Source: Centroberyx gerrardi
Taxonomy: Eukaryota; Chordata; Actinopteri; Beryciformes; Berycidae
DNA length: 64,000 bases
Direction of reading: 5' to 3'
Assembly (NCBI RefSeq): GCF_048128805.1
Contig: NC_136016.1
Span: 11,274,676 to 11,338,675 of the forward strand
In this document: positions 41,866 through 55,800 of the stretch, piece after piece
Layout of the letters: each line of letters opens with the position of its first letter
Position numbering within the stretch: position 1 is the stretch's first letter
Position numbers and translations under genes: made by a program
Notes under the pieces: generated by a model
The model's database searches: none
Seen by the model: the letters and a program-made list of their open reading frames with translations, nothing else
Told to the model about the DNA's origin: nothing

Positions 41866-44081
41866 ATGAATGGCTCAGTGGATGGGAAGTATGACCTGTC
41901 TCACCATGACGGGTCCTTCATGTTCACCTCTGAGTCTGTGGGAGAGGGACATCCTGGTGAGTAGAGGACCTGATGTTTTGTAGCCCCTCAGAAGTATTCC
42001 CTCCATGCAGCATGCTGCAGAGTGCAGTACTGAAATGTAGAGGCATGTGTTGCACATAGGTCTACAACAAACTACGACTAATAGGTAGTAGTGGTTGTCC
42101 TGTGTTACAGCTTTTTTATGTTTCTGTGATTGTTTGTGACTTTGTGGAATGTGTGAATCCCTGAATGGAGATTATCGGGTGCAGGGGAACAGCCACACTG
42201 CATGGAGGCATGCATGTGATTGCACCATGCTAGAAAGCAGTTTTGATGGTCCACACACCATTGACTTCCAATGCCATTGTAATTTTCTGACGTAATTGTA
42301 TAGCATGGAATATGGACAGTGTAGATGTGAGTGGATTGACCCATTTCTCAACTTAATACATGCATAGAGAGAAAACTAGTAGCTGCACACAATGCTTCAG
42401 AATGTAGTATAACTGCAAGAAAGATGCACTCTGTAACTGAAAATTTAATAAAGGACAATCTTGGGGACAATGTGTTGTGTTGACTTGCCTCTTACTTGAG
42501 AGCAGTTGCTCTCTGTAATGGTAATAATAGACATTCGGCACTATGGGTTTAGTTTTATGTATTTGACTTTTGTGGAAGTATTTAAATTGTCACTGAACAC
42601 TACATGGGGCCACTAATCTTCAACACATTAGCATATTACCAGCTTTTCTGCTGCACAGTGGGTGTAATCATAAGCAATGCCGATGCCCCAAGTCTCCCAC
42701 TCACACCGGACTTCACTGCATACTGTACTGTACTACACATGTTACACGTGTGTTGCTGACACCTCTCCACTGATGCTGACACACATAGCACATGGTGGTG
42801 TTACTGAAATACAGGCACTCACACTTCTCCCTGGTGACACGGTAGCTGTAACTTGTTGTACAGGCTAATGTACTACTGCCATATACAGTATCACTTACTG
42901 CACTACCCCCACAAAATTAGTCTTCTACCAAACTACCAAACTACTAGCATACAGTGCAAACCAACTGCACAACTGAACCACACTATTGTTCTTACAGTAC
43001 TGCAATATGTGGTATTCTCTTCTAAATGAGAATGAGAGATAATGCGCTTATTTACATATGAGTTGAATGCAAACAAGGAATCTTTGATGTGTTACAGTGT
43101 AGTAGCTAATGACAACGTGGCGGCACTTTAATGCTGTGATGGACTTACCATACCATGCAGTGTAGCACGCCACATTGGCATGCATCCACCAAACCAAGGC
43201 TATTCTTAGGGCCATAGCTCCTAATAGCCCCTTTTCCACTAAGGAACTTAAGCCCAAGAATTTAAGCCCAGGAACCTAAGCCTAGGACTTTTTTGTTTGT
43301 ATGAGCCAGGAGTAGTACTCTAATGGAAGGGTTGAAATTTGATATTGAGGCATCTGACGTGTGCAGCGAAAGGTCAGACAAGGAAACAACTCAATATAAT
43401 CAATTGAGATATTTGCACACCATTGCATTTTGTGATACCTGACCTAGTACTGCACATTTTGTAACAGTCAAGTGGTTTTCTTGTTTTCTAGATAAGATAT
43501 GTGACCAGATCAGTGATGCTGTGCTGGACGCTCACCTGAAGCAAGACCCTGATGCTAAGGTGGCTTGTGGTGAGTAACAATGAGTTTCTCTCCAGCAGAG
43601 GGTAGCAGAACACAAATAAGGCACATTGTCTGTCCTCAGCAGACCTGAGTCAAATAATATTTGCAAGTACAGCTTGATCCAGGCCTGGTTCAAAGTCTTC
43701 CTTTAAACCATGATAGTGCTATTGGGTAAGCCAAATGTCGTCTATGTACTGAAACAGAGACGGTGTGTAAGACCGGCATGGTGCTGCTCTGTGGTGAGAT
43801 CACGTCACGGGCCAATGTGGACTACCAGAAGGTGGTGAGGGATACCATTCGACATATCGGCTATGACAACTCAGACAAAGGTATGTAGAGCCTGAACTGT
43901 ACAAACACCTTATAAGTCTTTTACATCCATATGCATCTGCTGCCCATTTGTTGCAGCCATTTTGTATCCCTTCCTGTAGGCATTCTATTCAATCCATATG
44001 GGGGTGCATGAATGAAAGCAATTTGAGTCAGCAATTTGAGTCAGCACCAGCACTCTCTTTTGTGTCAAATGAGTTGATACT

Positions 44082-44149
<68 letters not shown>

Positions 44150-47100
44150 CCTCTCTCTGTCCAGGCTTTGATTATAAGACCTGTAATGTGCTGGTGGCTC
44201 TGGAACAGCAGTCCCCTGATATTGCACAGGGAGTTCATATCGACCGAGTGGAGAGTGACATCGGAGCTGGAGACCAGGTCATCTCAGACACCAACGCAAC
44301 TCGACAACAAATACTCTCTTTTTCCCATTTGGATTCTGGGGACTTGTAGCCTTGTAGTCATGTTATTATTCAAGGAAATGCCACTGATGAATGACAGGGG
44401 AGATTAGAGACCACATAAATCACTCTAACAGGATCAAAGTCAATCAAAAAATGTGTTACACTGGTACAGATTGATGTTGATGTCATAGTATATCCAGTCA
44501 TGCCCTGAACAGCTCTGAAATGGAGGATAAAACACTCTAATGATAAAATAACTCATTAATATCAAGGTTTAATTCTGCCCTTTCTCTCTGTGCACAGGGT
44601 CTGATGTTTGGATATGCCACAGATGAGACAGAAGAGTGCATGCCCCTCACCATCGTCCTCGCCCACAAACTCAACGCTAAGATGGCCGAACTGAGACGGA
44701 ACGGGACGGTCCCCTGGCTCCGTCCTGACTCCAAGACACAAGTATGGTATTACTGTATAATACTACAGTATGCACATAATCTAACTGTCTATAAATGGCC
44801 ATAAACATGCCAATACATACTTTATATTTATTTGCTGTAAACCATAAAGAAATGCCCAATTTGCAGATATGCCACAAATTATTTCTTCAAATAGAATAAT
44901 TTCCATCCTTTGAGTGGAAGAGCCAGTATTTATCCCTGTGTTTACACTGAGCACTAGTCACTAGTATTGCTGTACAACATGAGGATAGTGGCTAACAGAG
45001 ATATGCTTACCCGCAGAGACCAGAGCATGCCGGTATGCGTGGTCTCTGGTTTTACCCCACTGCTGAGGGAAGCCTTTTCAATGATCCCTCAACAGTCTCC
45101 GCCCCCCACGATCCCATGGACAAGCCTTATTGGTCCCTTGAGCCCAATACACACCTGTCACTCCCAAGCCTTGAGCCCTTTGCAAAAGCTCAGATGTGAA
45201 AAGGGATGTCTCTCTATGGATGTGGAAATATCAAGAAGCTATTTGGAGTTCCTTCTGTTGAGAAGCAGCCAAAAGAAGCGTCACATGTCCATATCCCTAA
45301 ACTAGTGTGTGTGGCTTACAGTTGAAAATTGATATTGCTTTGCATGTCTAAACACAGACGTAATGACCCAATTTTGACAGAACGCAATGTACCTACAGTC
45401 TGTGACCGAAAACTCTCTTCTGAAAGCTCCCTCATTGCAATTGAAGAATTTCACTCGAAAATGAGATTTGAAAAACTCGTACTAATTTATTGGTGGCACA
45501 TGTGTTAAACGGGTTGTGGAACCTTTTTAAGGATCATAGGTTACTGAAGTCCTTGATTGATAAAATAGTAACACTTTTACAGTGTAAATTTTCGAGATAT
45601 TGAATGCTGAACCTCAAGCAATGCTTTTTCATCAATGGATTTTGGAATAGACCTTTTCAATTTTTCTCCCTCTGTCACTGTCTGTTTTACTGTCCATCTG
45701 CCTTCGTCTCTGTCTGTCTCCCTTGCTCTTTCTTTATATAATCTCTTCTTCCTTTCCTTTCCTTTAGGTGACAGTTCATTACGCCCAGGAGAACGGTGCC
45801 GTGATCCCCAAGAGGGTGCACACCGTGGTCATCTCGGTGCAGCATGACGACTTTGTGAGCCTGGAGGAGCAGAAGGAGATCCTGAAGGAGAAGGTCATCA
45901 AGGCTGTGGTGCCATCCAAGTACCTGGACGAGAACACCATCTACCACCTGCAGCCCAGTGGACGCTTCGTGATTGGTGGGCCCCAGGTAAAGTTCTTAAG
46001 GCGGGAAGGTTGCCTAGTGCTTACAGTGAACCATAACCATAAGATGACAGGGTTGATCAGCATACCAACCTGATCCGTGGATTCTGCTCCTGGTGAAATG
46101 CTTATATGTCTGTCAAATTCAAGATTAAACTGTGCATAATATGGCAATTGAGCACTCTAAATTCCTTTAAAATAATTCTATGTCCATGTTGATCCTGTTT
46201 CTAGGAAAAAGGCAGCACATATCCGTTCTTAATTGCACAACACTTAACTGAGTCTATTATGTTAAAGCGTCTAATTATTATTATGTAGTTGCATCTCACA
46301 TTTAAAATCCACAATTCCTGCATAATGGTTGCAAGAATCTGCCTTTTTTAAGAGATTTTTGCCTTTATTTGACAGTTCAAAGTAGAGACAGACAGGAAAG
46401 ATTGGGGATGATGACATGCGACAAAGGCTCTGGGCCAGATTCGAACACATAAGGTCACGTTTACATGATACAAGCCTTAGACCACTTTTGTGTGCAGTAC
46501 AACAGTAAAGCTTAGTGTTTTCTCTGGCAGGGCGATGCTGGTGTGACTGGCAGGAAGATCATTGTTGACACATATGGCGGTTGGGGAGCCCACGGCGGCG
46601 GGGCCTTCTCTGGGAAGGACTACACCAAGGTGGACCGCTCAGCTGCGTACGCTGCCCGCTGGGTGGCCAAGTCCCTGGTCAAGGCCAAACTGTGCAGGAG
46701 GGTGCTGGTGCAGGTGAGACGTCTATCCACCAAATCCATAAGGAATCTGCCAAATATACAAGGAATGTTGGTATCTTTATGTGAAGTTTGATGTTTTCCC
46801 TGAGAATCAACTATGAGCTAAAATGAAAAGGAATGGAATTCTAAATTTTTGGGCCAGCAACTTACCTTGTAATCTCAGACCACTAATACACAGGGCTTGA
46901 GTTGCAGGATATACAGACCTTATGGTGTAAATGCATTTTTTCAGTCATTTGCTAAGGTGCTTTGTAAACAGTCCGAATGTCAAATTGTATTTGCAAATGC
47001 CTTTCATGTTTCTTAGCCTACCTACAGTATGTTGACACCAGATAGGTGGGGCTTATCTCGTGACAGCATGAGTGACAGAAAAGTTAGCAAAATCACAGGG

Positions 47101-47739
47101 AGGTATTTAAAAGTTGATTTAACATACCTCTCTGTGATTAACACCTTACCTGACACTATTCAATTGCCCTAATGAAATAAATCTCACCCATCTTGTATTC
47201 AAGTCAGGTTAAAACAAATGTGAAATATTAATTCCAACCACTGCTTTAGTAGAACCTTAATGCCAACCCTAACCAAGGTCCGAAATACAGATCAATTGTG
47301 TAAATGACTTAACTATATTTCTCCTAAGTCATCATGGGTCATAAGTAATGCATTCCTGTGTCTCCCATGCCTGTGTTTTCAGGTGGCTTATGCCATTGGA
47401 GTGGCCCATCCACTGTCCATCTCCCTGTTCACCTACGGCTCCTCTCAGAGGAACGAGAAGGAGCTGCTACAGATTGTCAATAAGAACTTTGATCTCAGGC
47501 CCGGCGTCATTGTCAGGTGAGCATTGCGCAGAGATTGCATCTTCTTGGTTGTTACATATGCAGTGTGATGTATCAAACACAGCCATAGGTTTTGTTATAT
47601 CTTGAATAGACCTTTCTTGTTTTGATTGTTTTACAGAGACCTGGACCTGAAGAGGCCAATCTACCAAAAGACAGCCTGCTACGGCCACTTTGGCAGAAAG
47701 GACTTTCCCTGGGAGATCCCCAAAAACCTCAACTTCTAG
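41866..47739 (+). CDS. mat1a: S-adenosylmethionine synthase, liver type (MAT1A), 9 exons
   Basis: Exons: 41866-41956, 43492-43569, 43758-43880, 44165-44277, 44598-44741, 45768-45986, 46531-46713, 47383-47516, 47637-47739. All phases close and the protein is 395 aa, the length of human MAT1A. It makes S-adenosylmethionine from methionine and ATP in the cytosol as a dimer/tetramer. Visible motifs: substrate loop SVGEGHPDK (24-32), signature 1 GAGDQGLMFGY (131 on, split by the intron after Gln135), [22 protein letters not shown], and signature 2 GGGAFSGKD (278-286, the phosphate-binding loop). [14 protein letters not shown] and TACYGHFGR favour MAT1A over MAT2A, as does the dydc1 neighbour. The residue at position 120 is Gly (IAQGVHI), where the mammalian liver enzyme has the regulatory Cys (Cys121 in rat). 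Confidence 0.97.
44084..44144 (+). repeat. mat1a: (TC)30 tract in the polypyrimidine region of mat1a exon 4
   Basis: A pure CT repeat that ends about 20 bases before the exon 4 acceptor (AG at 44163-44164), so it merges with the polypyrimidine tract. Confidence 0.95.
46345..46470. repeat. Interspersed fish repeat fragment
   Basis: Segment with TTTGCCTTTATTTGACAGTT, AGACAGACAGGAAAG, GATGACATGCGACAAAGG and CAGATTCGAACAC, in mat1a intron 6. It matches the pattern of a repeat widespread in teleost genomes (GACAGGAAAG ... GACATGCAGCAAAGG ... TCGAACC). Assignment is from memory. Confidence 0.5.
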
Positions 47740-47845
47740 TGTGTGTGTGTATATGTGTGTGTGTATGTTTGTGTATCTATGTGCCAGCGTGTGTTTATAT
47801 AAATGTGAGTGTCAGGCTATAGCTACGTACATGTGTAGCTGTTTT

Positions 47846-47887
<42 letters not shown>

Positions 47888-48685
47888 ATGAGTGTCAGAC
47901 AAGCTACATAGATAGCTGTCCTCATGCTCCTGTAACCCAGTAGGAGGGCAGCTGTCACAAGACAGGGGAGGGGCAGGGAGGATGGGCAGGGAGGTGCTCA
48001 GTCCCTGGTCATTGGATGGGGGTACAGTGGGTTTGGGGGAAAGGGGCGTCATCTGTAATTTATGATGTCATAACCCCCTCAATGGTAACCAGAGATATGG
48101 GTGAGCTGTTTGGTATTTTTACCACATGGATACAGTATACAGACTCATGCTTGCAGACACACACATTCTATTTTTCAGTGCAAGCGGTTTCAAAAGAGAT
48201 TTAGCAGGTTGAGAAGGTTGTAGATTGATGCCACTGTTGGACTTTCATCTGTTACAACAGGCTTACACAAATAGGTGAATGACCAAATGTAAAGGTAGAA
48301 TAGCCATACATTTGTTTGCAGAGACATTTCAGAGCCAGTGTCTTATCTAACATCACCGAGCTACATTTGTCTCTCTTTGTTTGGTCTTAAAACATCTTGA
48401 ATTTAGTTTGCTGAGACTTGTAGACACTCTGTGGTTGATTTCCAAAGAACGGCTGCAATACGGAGATGAGGTGTAACATTAGAAAGGAGATACAGTATAG
48501 CTGCCCCAAACCAGTTTCAACTGTCCTCTGACTCTGCAACCTTGTGAACCGCTGTCACCTTTGTGTCATCTTTCTCTTTTCTAAAAGCTGACCATATCAG
48601 ATTCTTCACACACATTTTGTCAATAGAGCTGGAAAATTATGTAAATATGATTTTTGAACAATAAAACATTTTAACAAGAAGCTAT
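47740..48685 (+). other. mat1a: mat1a 3'UTR with poly(A) signal at 48660-48665
   Basis: After the stop (47737-47739) the sequence carries GT/TG-rich tracts, notably (GT)19 at 47847-47884. It runs to AATAAA at 48660-48665, followed by a T-rich downstream element. No alternative exon is seen. Confidence 0.75.
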
Positions 48686-48780
48686 CTTTTTAATTTTCTC
48701 ATAAAGTTCCATATACTCACTCACTGTTGCTGGATCATGCAAAACATGAAATGAAGAAATTATTTTTTTTTAAATTTGCT

Positions 48781-48786
48781 TTTATT
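48781..48786 (-). terminator. tmem150a: Candidate poly(A) signal of the tmem150a-like gene
   Basis: AATAAA on the minus strand, with further AAATAAAAA-like copies at about 48795-48805. It lies 1.1 kb beyond the stop codon at 49893. It faces the mat1a poly(A) signal across about 115 bases. Confidence 0.4.
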
Positions 48787-49549
48787 TTTTGGTTTTTATT
48801 TTTATTTCTGCATACATTAATGAACTATATTTCTTGGAAACATATTGATGTATATGATCAAATACAGCATGGTGATTCTCTCCTCTAGTTTGGTCCCATT
48901 AAAGCTGGAGGGAGTCTTTGTCACTGAGAGCAATGATACAACTGGCAACTTTTTTGGCAAGGAGAGACACAGGGCAAAATATACAACAGAACTTACCTAG
49001 GCAATATGAGACATCTACTTGGGCAATATTTCCCAAAAGTGTTGCCCAAAAAGTTGCCTAGAGTATCACAGCCTGAACTTGTCTGACAACACAAACCTTG
49101 AGCGCCCCCCAATGGATGTAAAACTGTCAACATCAGAGAACTGTTCAACATGACACAGGGACAAAAGTGTCCCGCCATAGAATTTAGGGCAACAACACAA
49201 ATCCTTTTACATAGTACAACAATTAAACCTCTTTATATGAAACAAATAATTCTTGGCACACAATAACAATCCCTCTGTGGTCAGGTTTTGAATTATTTTC
49301 CCTTACTTTTGAGGCAATGAGTGAAAGCTGATAATGTAACAGAACTTCCTGAGAAGAAACAATACAGAGTTCGGTGTCTGAACTTCCAAACACAAAAACA
49401 CGCCAATACCAACCCACGACATTCTGCTCTGTAAGCAAAGACATCTAAGGCACTTACAGGATACTGGACCTGATGAAAGGCAACTGTGGGCAACAATTCA
49501 GAGAGTGATTGTTACATACTGACGATTAAAGCAAAGATCAAGGATTGTG

Positions 49550-49551
<2 letters not shown>

Positions 49552-49592
<41 letters not shown>
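49552..49592 (+). repeat. (TG)20 microsatellite
   Basis: TG run in the probable 3'UTR of the tmem150a-like gene (it reads as CA on the transcript). Confidence 0.95.
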
Positions 49593-49600
<8 letters not shown>

Positions 49601-49892
49601 CTTCACAATCGTTTACTGGCGTTTGATTGTATTCCAAAAGGCACTTGTAACATACAATGTTGTGCAATGTTTTGCATTGTGAATCCCTTCTGGCTGCACT
49701 TTTACAAAGCAGTATAAAAGTTTATAGTCTGTCAGTCTTTGGTCATTGCTGGGTAGAACAGCTTTGGAGCCACGGCTATGTGCGATATGCAGGATGCAGG
49801 GTCCAGGCTCCTCCAGATTGTTCCTTGGTCCATCAGTCGCCCTTCAGCCTACATGTGAATGGTCAGCGGCGCTGTGGCATGCTGTAGTTAGG

Positions 49893-52800
49893 TTACAGCA
49901 TAGATAGACTCTCTGGTTGGTGGTGGTTGGGCCTTCCTGTCTCTGTCTTATGGTCAGTGGAGGAGAAGTTGTGGCCCCCCCCTCCTCTGGACAGGACCAT
50001 CAGGGTGTCCCCAGACATGCCTCCAAACTCAAACGCAAACGTCCCGTAGAACAGCATGATGAGCATGCAGAACATCCACTCGAAAATGGCAGAGGCGTGC
50101 TGCAAGGTAAAGCTCTCCTGGCAAAAGAAAACCCCACCTGGTGAATGGAGGTTAAGGAGAACAATAGCTGCACAGCAGGAGTGTGGAGCGAGCGAGGGTA
50201 AGTAAACACACACAGAGATACAGTGACACACACACACACACACACAAAGGGACGTGACACTCTTCTTTCTCCAGCAGGGGGCCATGCAACACACTATAAT
50301 ATAACCTGCCAACAAAGTGGAGGGACAACCAAACGTCAAAGAACTCACTCTCACAGTCCAGATGATGCAACCGAACACAACACATTCCTCCAGACAGTTG
50401 CCATTTAAAAAGCAGTGCAATTCGGTGACATCATAGGGTTGCATTTTCCTGGATGTTACAACTCCAAGAAAAAATACCTCGAGGGATTTTAGGAACATGT
50501 CTGCTTTTGCAGAGCAACATGCTAAAAGCTAAAATTTCAGTGGAATCCCCCTTTAACTCAGCAACTCCTAGCGTGAAACTTTACATCTGCAGCATGTTGG
50601 AAGGATACTGAGCACCAGGGCGATGAGTGCCAGCAGGGACATCCCAACACGTAAGTGTCCCATCCGATACTCCTCCTGGGTCTTGGCCAGTCTGTAGGTC
50701 AGAGCCGACTGGAGACACACAAACAGCATGCTGGTGGGGAAAGCCACTCCAGCTCCAACGTAGTGGAGGACTTTGGCATAATCCACCTAAGAGGAAAACA
50801 GCCAGACAGATACGCACACACACACGGAAACACACACAGAGGCACACACATACATAAACACAAAACAGTGTTATTACACAATTCTCTTGACAGACAATCT
50901 CTTAACCATATCCATAACCCTCAAAACTGTGTCAACTCAAGTCTAACTCTAATTCTGTAAATCAAATTCTAACCCTCAACCCTGTAAGTATCCTCTTTCC
51001 TAATGGGCTCCGGAAAACGGTCCTTTGCATGTGACCATCAGCTCTTCCATCAGGTTTTCTCGTGGGAACATTTGGACATAACAAAGTCAGTAAAAACACA
51101 GATTACACACAAACACTAACAAACACATACGCACGCACACATACACACACGCACAAGGTCATCGTGACCCTACACCATCACTCTTGGTAATCATTGTTAC
51201 AATATCATCTGACACAGAACGCCACGTACAAGGCTCTCATCGGCTCTAAGAGGACAAGGAAAATACAAGATGAGAATGGAGCAGGGGACACTGTAATGAT
51301 GCTGCATTACAAAGTCAACGAGCTCGTCTCCGTTATTATCTCTCATGCTGAAAGAGACTGGATAGTGTCAAGTTGAGCTCAACAGCTCATAAGTTGCATA
51401 TTGAGTTAACCTGTTTTTCGGGTACAGCGTATCCATCTAATTTTATTTCTTTGAACCTTTACCATGTTAGTCCTGTTGAGGTCAAGGAACTCTTTCACAA
51501 GGGAGACATGAAAATGGCTATGAATGCCTTGGAGGTAAATCTGTTACTATTCGTCTGGTCAAGATAATCACAAATGCCCAATCAGAACATGAGTCTGACC
51601 CTAAGATAGTTTTTCCTAACCTATGAGTAATTGCAGCAATGTAGAACAAAATACAGTCAGCAATTGTAGAGAGAGCAAGTGCATCTCTCCTGCATTCACA
51701 CAGCAGCATCTTAGGATTTTATAAACAATTCCTTTTGGGGTTGGAGCAACAGCGCATAAGTGAAGTAAGCATTACTGGGTTAAAGCGGTATAAGCTTCAC
51801 TTGACTTAGGCTTATACAGATGTGTGCTAGGAGGCCAAGACCAGTATAAGTTAGTTATATCCTTTGCTACAAATGTGCAAGCCACACGCATGCACACACC
51901 CACACACATATATTTTCAAATGCAACAGCTGGTACAATGATGACAGTTCAGCCCAGTACATGTAGTTAAGCGGATGACAGAGGTGTACTGTGGGAGACCC
52001 TCAGACAGCTGTTGAGTCTCCATAATTACAGGGAAGGGACATAAGGGACAAGTAAATGGGACGTCCTGCTTGGTTTAAGTGTATGCTCTTTGCTCTACGC
52101 AAACCGCCTGAAAGTTCCTCATTCATCCACATAGGAGGGAAAATGAATGGCAGCTGCTCTTCAGTGAGAGGACTGGCATTCCTTTGATAGCACAAATTAT
52201 AAAATGCCTCCCACGAAAGGCTGATTCAACATCAACACTACGACTCCGAGACGTAAACAGCAGCCCTCGTTGTGTGTAGCTGTTTATCGCATCAACGAAA
52301 CACCCGCTTGGCAGATGCAGTGACGAGGCATATTTATATACATTACGAGCTCAAAGACTCCTGCCATGTTTATTCCCGGACAAACAGTGAGGTTCATTCT
52401 GTAAGGGGGACGGCGGTACGGAGGCCTCTTCCTACAGCACATACAGGGAGGAGGGCCTGGCAGCCAATCAGGGGCCAGAAGGAAGAGGAGGACAGAGGTG
52501 GGTGCTGCGTTTTGAAGGTGGAGTTTCCCAGGGGTGCTAAGTAGGGATCAGCTTCCCCACCTCCAAATCCTTAACCGCTAGAGGGTGAATTGCATGACGG
52601 ACCCCCAGAACTGAATTCCCCTCCCGTCTAAAACATAGTTGATGGGACCCAGGCGTGTGCAGACAGACCAAGAGGAATCTGAGCCGGCACGCTTCACACA
52701 GACAGGAAAGGGCCTCCCTGCAACATCGACCTCTGACATGCTCACGTGCATCTGCACACACCAGCACATGTGCACGTGCACACCCGCCAACACAACTCTC

Positions 52801-55800
52801 TCTGCCCCCCAGATGCCTGCTAAGTGGAGTCTTATATCCTGACACCGCACACATACTGTGGATACACACATGCCCAAACAAATAAATGTCACTGTATGTT
52901 TCAAATGCTGAACACATACTACATTCCTGGCAAAAACCCCATAGTTACAACGTGTTCACTGTCATAATACAGACGTAACACAGAATTGGATCACCTAGGG
53001 CAGTGTGAATTCTCTCAGTACCAGGAGCGGTGTATATGCGTGTGTGTGTGTGCTTGTGCCATATGTATGCATGCATGTACGCACATGTGCTGCTGCTCTC
53101 TGTCTGTATAGCTGTCTCTCTGTATCCCAACTATATATTGTTATTTTGGCCTGCTGGCAGGGAGCAGAGAGCGACAGGGATCAAAAGAAAGTGCGTGTGT
53201 TTCTTCCTTGTTGGGTTTTGTTGTCATTTAGTCTCTGTTATCCAGTTGCGCTGTGTTTTTGTCGTCATTTTTTTGATTTCTTTTGTTTGTCTAATGGGCA
53301 TGCACAAATATTGTCTGTGATGGCTGTTACAAATCGCCACACGAGGTGACATGGGTGACACTCACACTGCGTTGTTTTTTAGAGCGGGTGGGGGGAGGAG
53401 AGGTAAGGACAGGACTCATCATGAGGGTACGTCCTTAAACTGAACCTCTCTTGAGTGTACTGAGGGCAGGAACACAGACACCAAGCCAGCGAGCCAAAAC
53501 CTCTTGTTTTTAAGATCATACTACCACAGAGAAGCTGCCGGACGATTTCCAAACAGAACATCAAAAGAGATTTGCTTGGAAGGCCTACAAAGTGCTGAGA
53601 GCCTGCGGGGGGGGGGGAACCGGATCAGAAACGCTCAGCAGCCACACCGCAGCAGACCATTATTCAACCAGAAGCATCACATATAGGGCTGAGAAGTTTG
53701 CTTTAAAGATGGTTATTCACTGACATAATCCTACTGATTATTCCAACTAAGTACTGATTATTTTTACTTTTAGATTGAATTCCAAATGGTTATGGAGTTG
53801 CAAAGGACATTGTATTACAGTGTAAAAACACTGCTTTTAATAGTGTTGTTAATGTGGTTTCCTTCCTTTAAAATGTGTTACTAAGTAATCAAATTATCAC
53901 AATAAATCACAGTTTTGGCAGTGGTACAAATTCACATAGCAGCAGATATGGTACCAGGCGCTGCAGATGGGGGGGAACCTTTTCTTCTCTCTTTCACTCT
54001 GCATTCTTACACTCAGTTAAGATGATTTAGTGGTGCAAATCTCTGACCTGCACCACAGATCTCGGCATTCAGCTCAAGGTATCCGTGTGTTAGTTAAAGA
54101 GACGCAGCATGGTCGGTACTCCTTAGTCGCCCACCTCCAACGTTAACCCCTGTATTGTTTATATTACACTGAGGCCAAAGAGACCCTCTGCTTTTAGTTG
54201 CCATGGCACCAACTCATAAAACCCTACAAGGTGATTCCACAACGGCAAGCTCATAATGCTGCACTACAGTCTATGTGTAGGATGAAGCATGTCAGCTCTT
54301 TATGGGAGACAGAGAAATGTCTTTTACCTCCTGCTAAATTCCAGCAGCTAAACTAAACTACATGAAATGGGACTGGTATTGAGTGAGTCTTTTAAAAATT
54401 CTACTTACAGTATCAAGGCCACGTGTTACGGTGCTCCAACAATAACAAAAGCCCCTCTTACTGTTGCTAGACCACACCTGGGAAACCTCCAACCCACTAG
54501 CAAAGATCAAACGTCCAACTCAACTTCAGCGAGGCGATTGTGATTTACAATAGCCGGAGGTAGTGAAAATCACCAGCAGTGAGATAGCAATCAAACTTTG
54601 AGAATATTGTTTGGAATTTATGTAACAATTTATGCAACTTAGACTTTTTTGCAGGGTGCCATATTGTAAAAAAAATATTTTTCAAGTGAGCCAGAGCTGA
54701 TTTTACAAGTTATTGGGTAGGTTGATTTTAGAATCAGAATCAGAATCAGAATTCTTTTATTATGCCGAGTATGTTTGCACATACAAGGAAAGTGACTTGG
54801 TGTGGTTGGTGCATAGGTACATAAATATAGCAAATACAAGAAATATCAAAATATTAACAAAATATTAACAACATATATACAAAATAAATACGATGTATTG
54901 CACATGTTAATTGTATGGTGAGGTGGGAGATGTTGGTGTTGCAGGAACAACAGTGCATTTGTGTGTGTGTGTGCGTGCATGCGTGTGTGTGTGAGTGTTT
55001 GTGTATGTGTGCAATGTCGTTTATTTATTTCTACCTATTTTTAGTGGGTAGTTTAAGCTGGGTAGCAAAATTTCCTTTGTTATAAGTACCTAATCTACTA
55101 TTCCACTCCCATTTTATTCAGTCAACCTTACATTACATTGTCTTTAGGACACTTTGGTGACATAACAGCTAGTAATCACATATACCAATTTCCTATTAAT
55201 CTGCCTGAAATCCACCTTTGGATCTCAACCCATGGAAACTAGTGTAATGGACCACTAACACAATCTGGATATATAAAATGGTAATTAAGCTTTCTTACAT
55301 AAAAAAACTGCTAGACCACATAATACAATGCTAAATTATGGACCGAAAATCAATTATTTAAGTAAAATGATACTATGGAGCCTAAAGGAGGAAGAATATG
55401 TTGCTATCTTGTGCCTTTATCATCCTTGATTGACTTAAACTGAATGATTACACAGAGAGACACTAAATGGCTGCAAGATGGGAGATGTGACATCAAATGC
55501 AAGTAAAAGACAATTAGAAAATGCCTTTGTAAGTGTAATATGTCTATCTATCTATGTAAGTGTTGTTCTTGTGCCATGTGTGTCAGTATATGTACTGTGA
55601 AGCTGTGTAAGCTGTCAATATGCCTCTAAACCAATGTCACCAAGACAAATTCCTGTACTGTTACTGTGCTTGATGCTGATTGTGATTCAGACTGTGATTA
55701 CCTGGAAGTTTCCCACCATGATGAGTCCAGCAGCACAGATCCAGCCGGTGGAGAGGCCTGCCGTGTTGAGAACGCAGTTCTGGTGCTTCTCTATTACGTG

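Noticed and set aside
43215-43330. CCCCTTTTCCACTAAGGAAC segment resembling a hAT-type MITE end in mat1a intron 1
   Set aside because: Only one end is suggestive; no matching inverted terminus was found nearby.
45010-45060. Imperfect hairpin GAGACCA ... TGGTCTC in mat1a intron 5
   Set aside because: A seven-base stem with a long loop is expected by chance in an intron of this size; no link to a known element.
52537-52917. 126-codon minus-strand frame in the large tmem150a intron
   Set aside because: Cys/His-rich composition from CA/TG-rich sequence; no recognised domain, and the flanking exons splice in phase without it.
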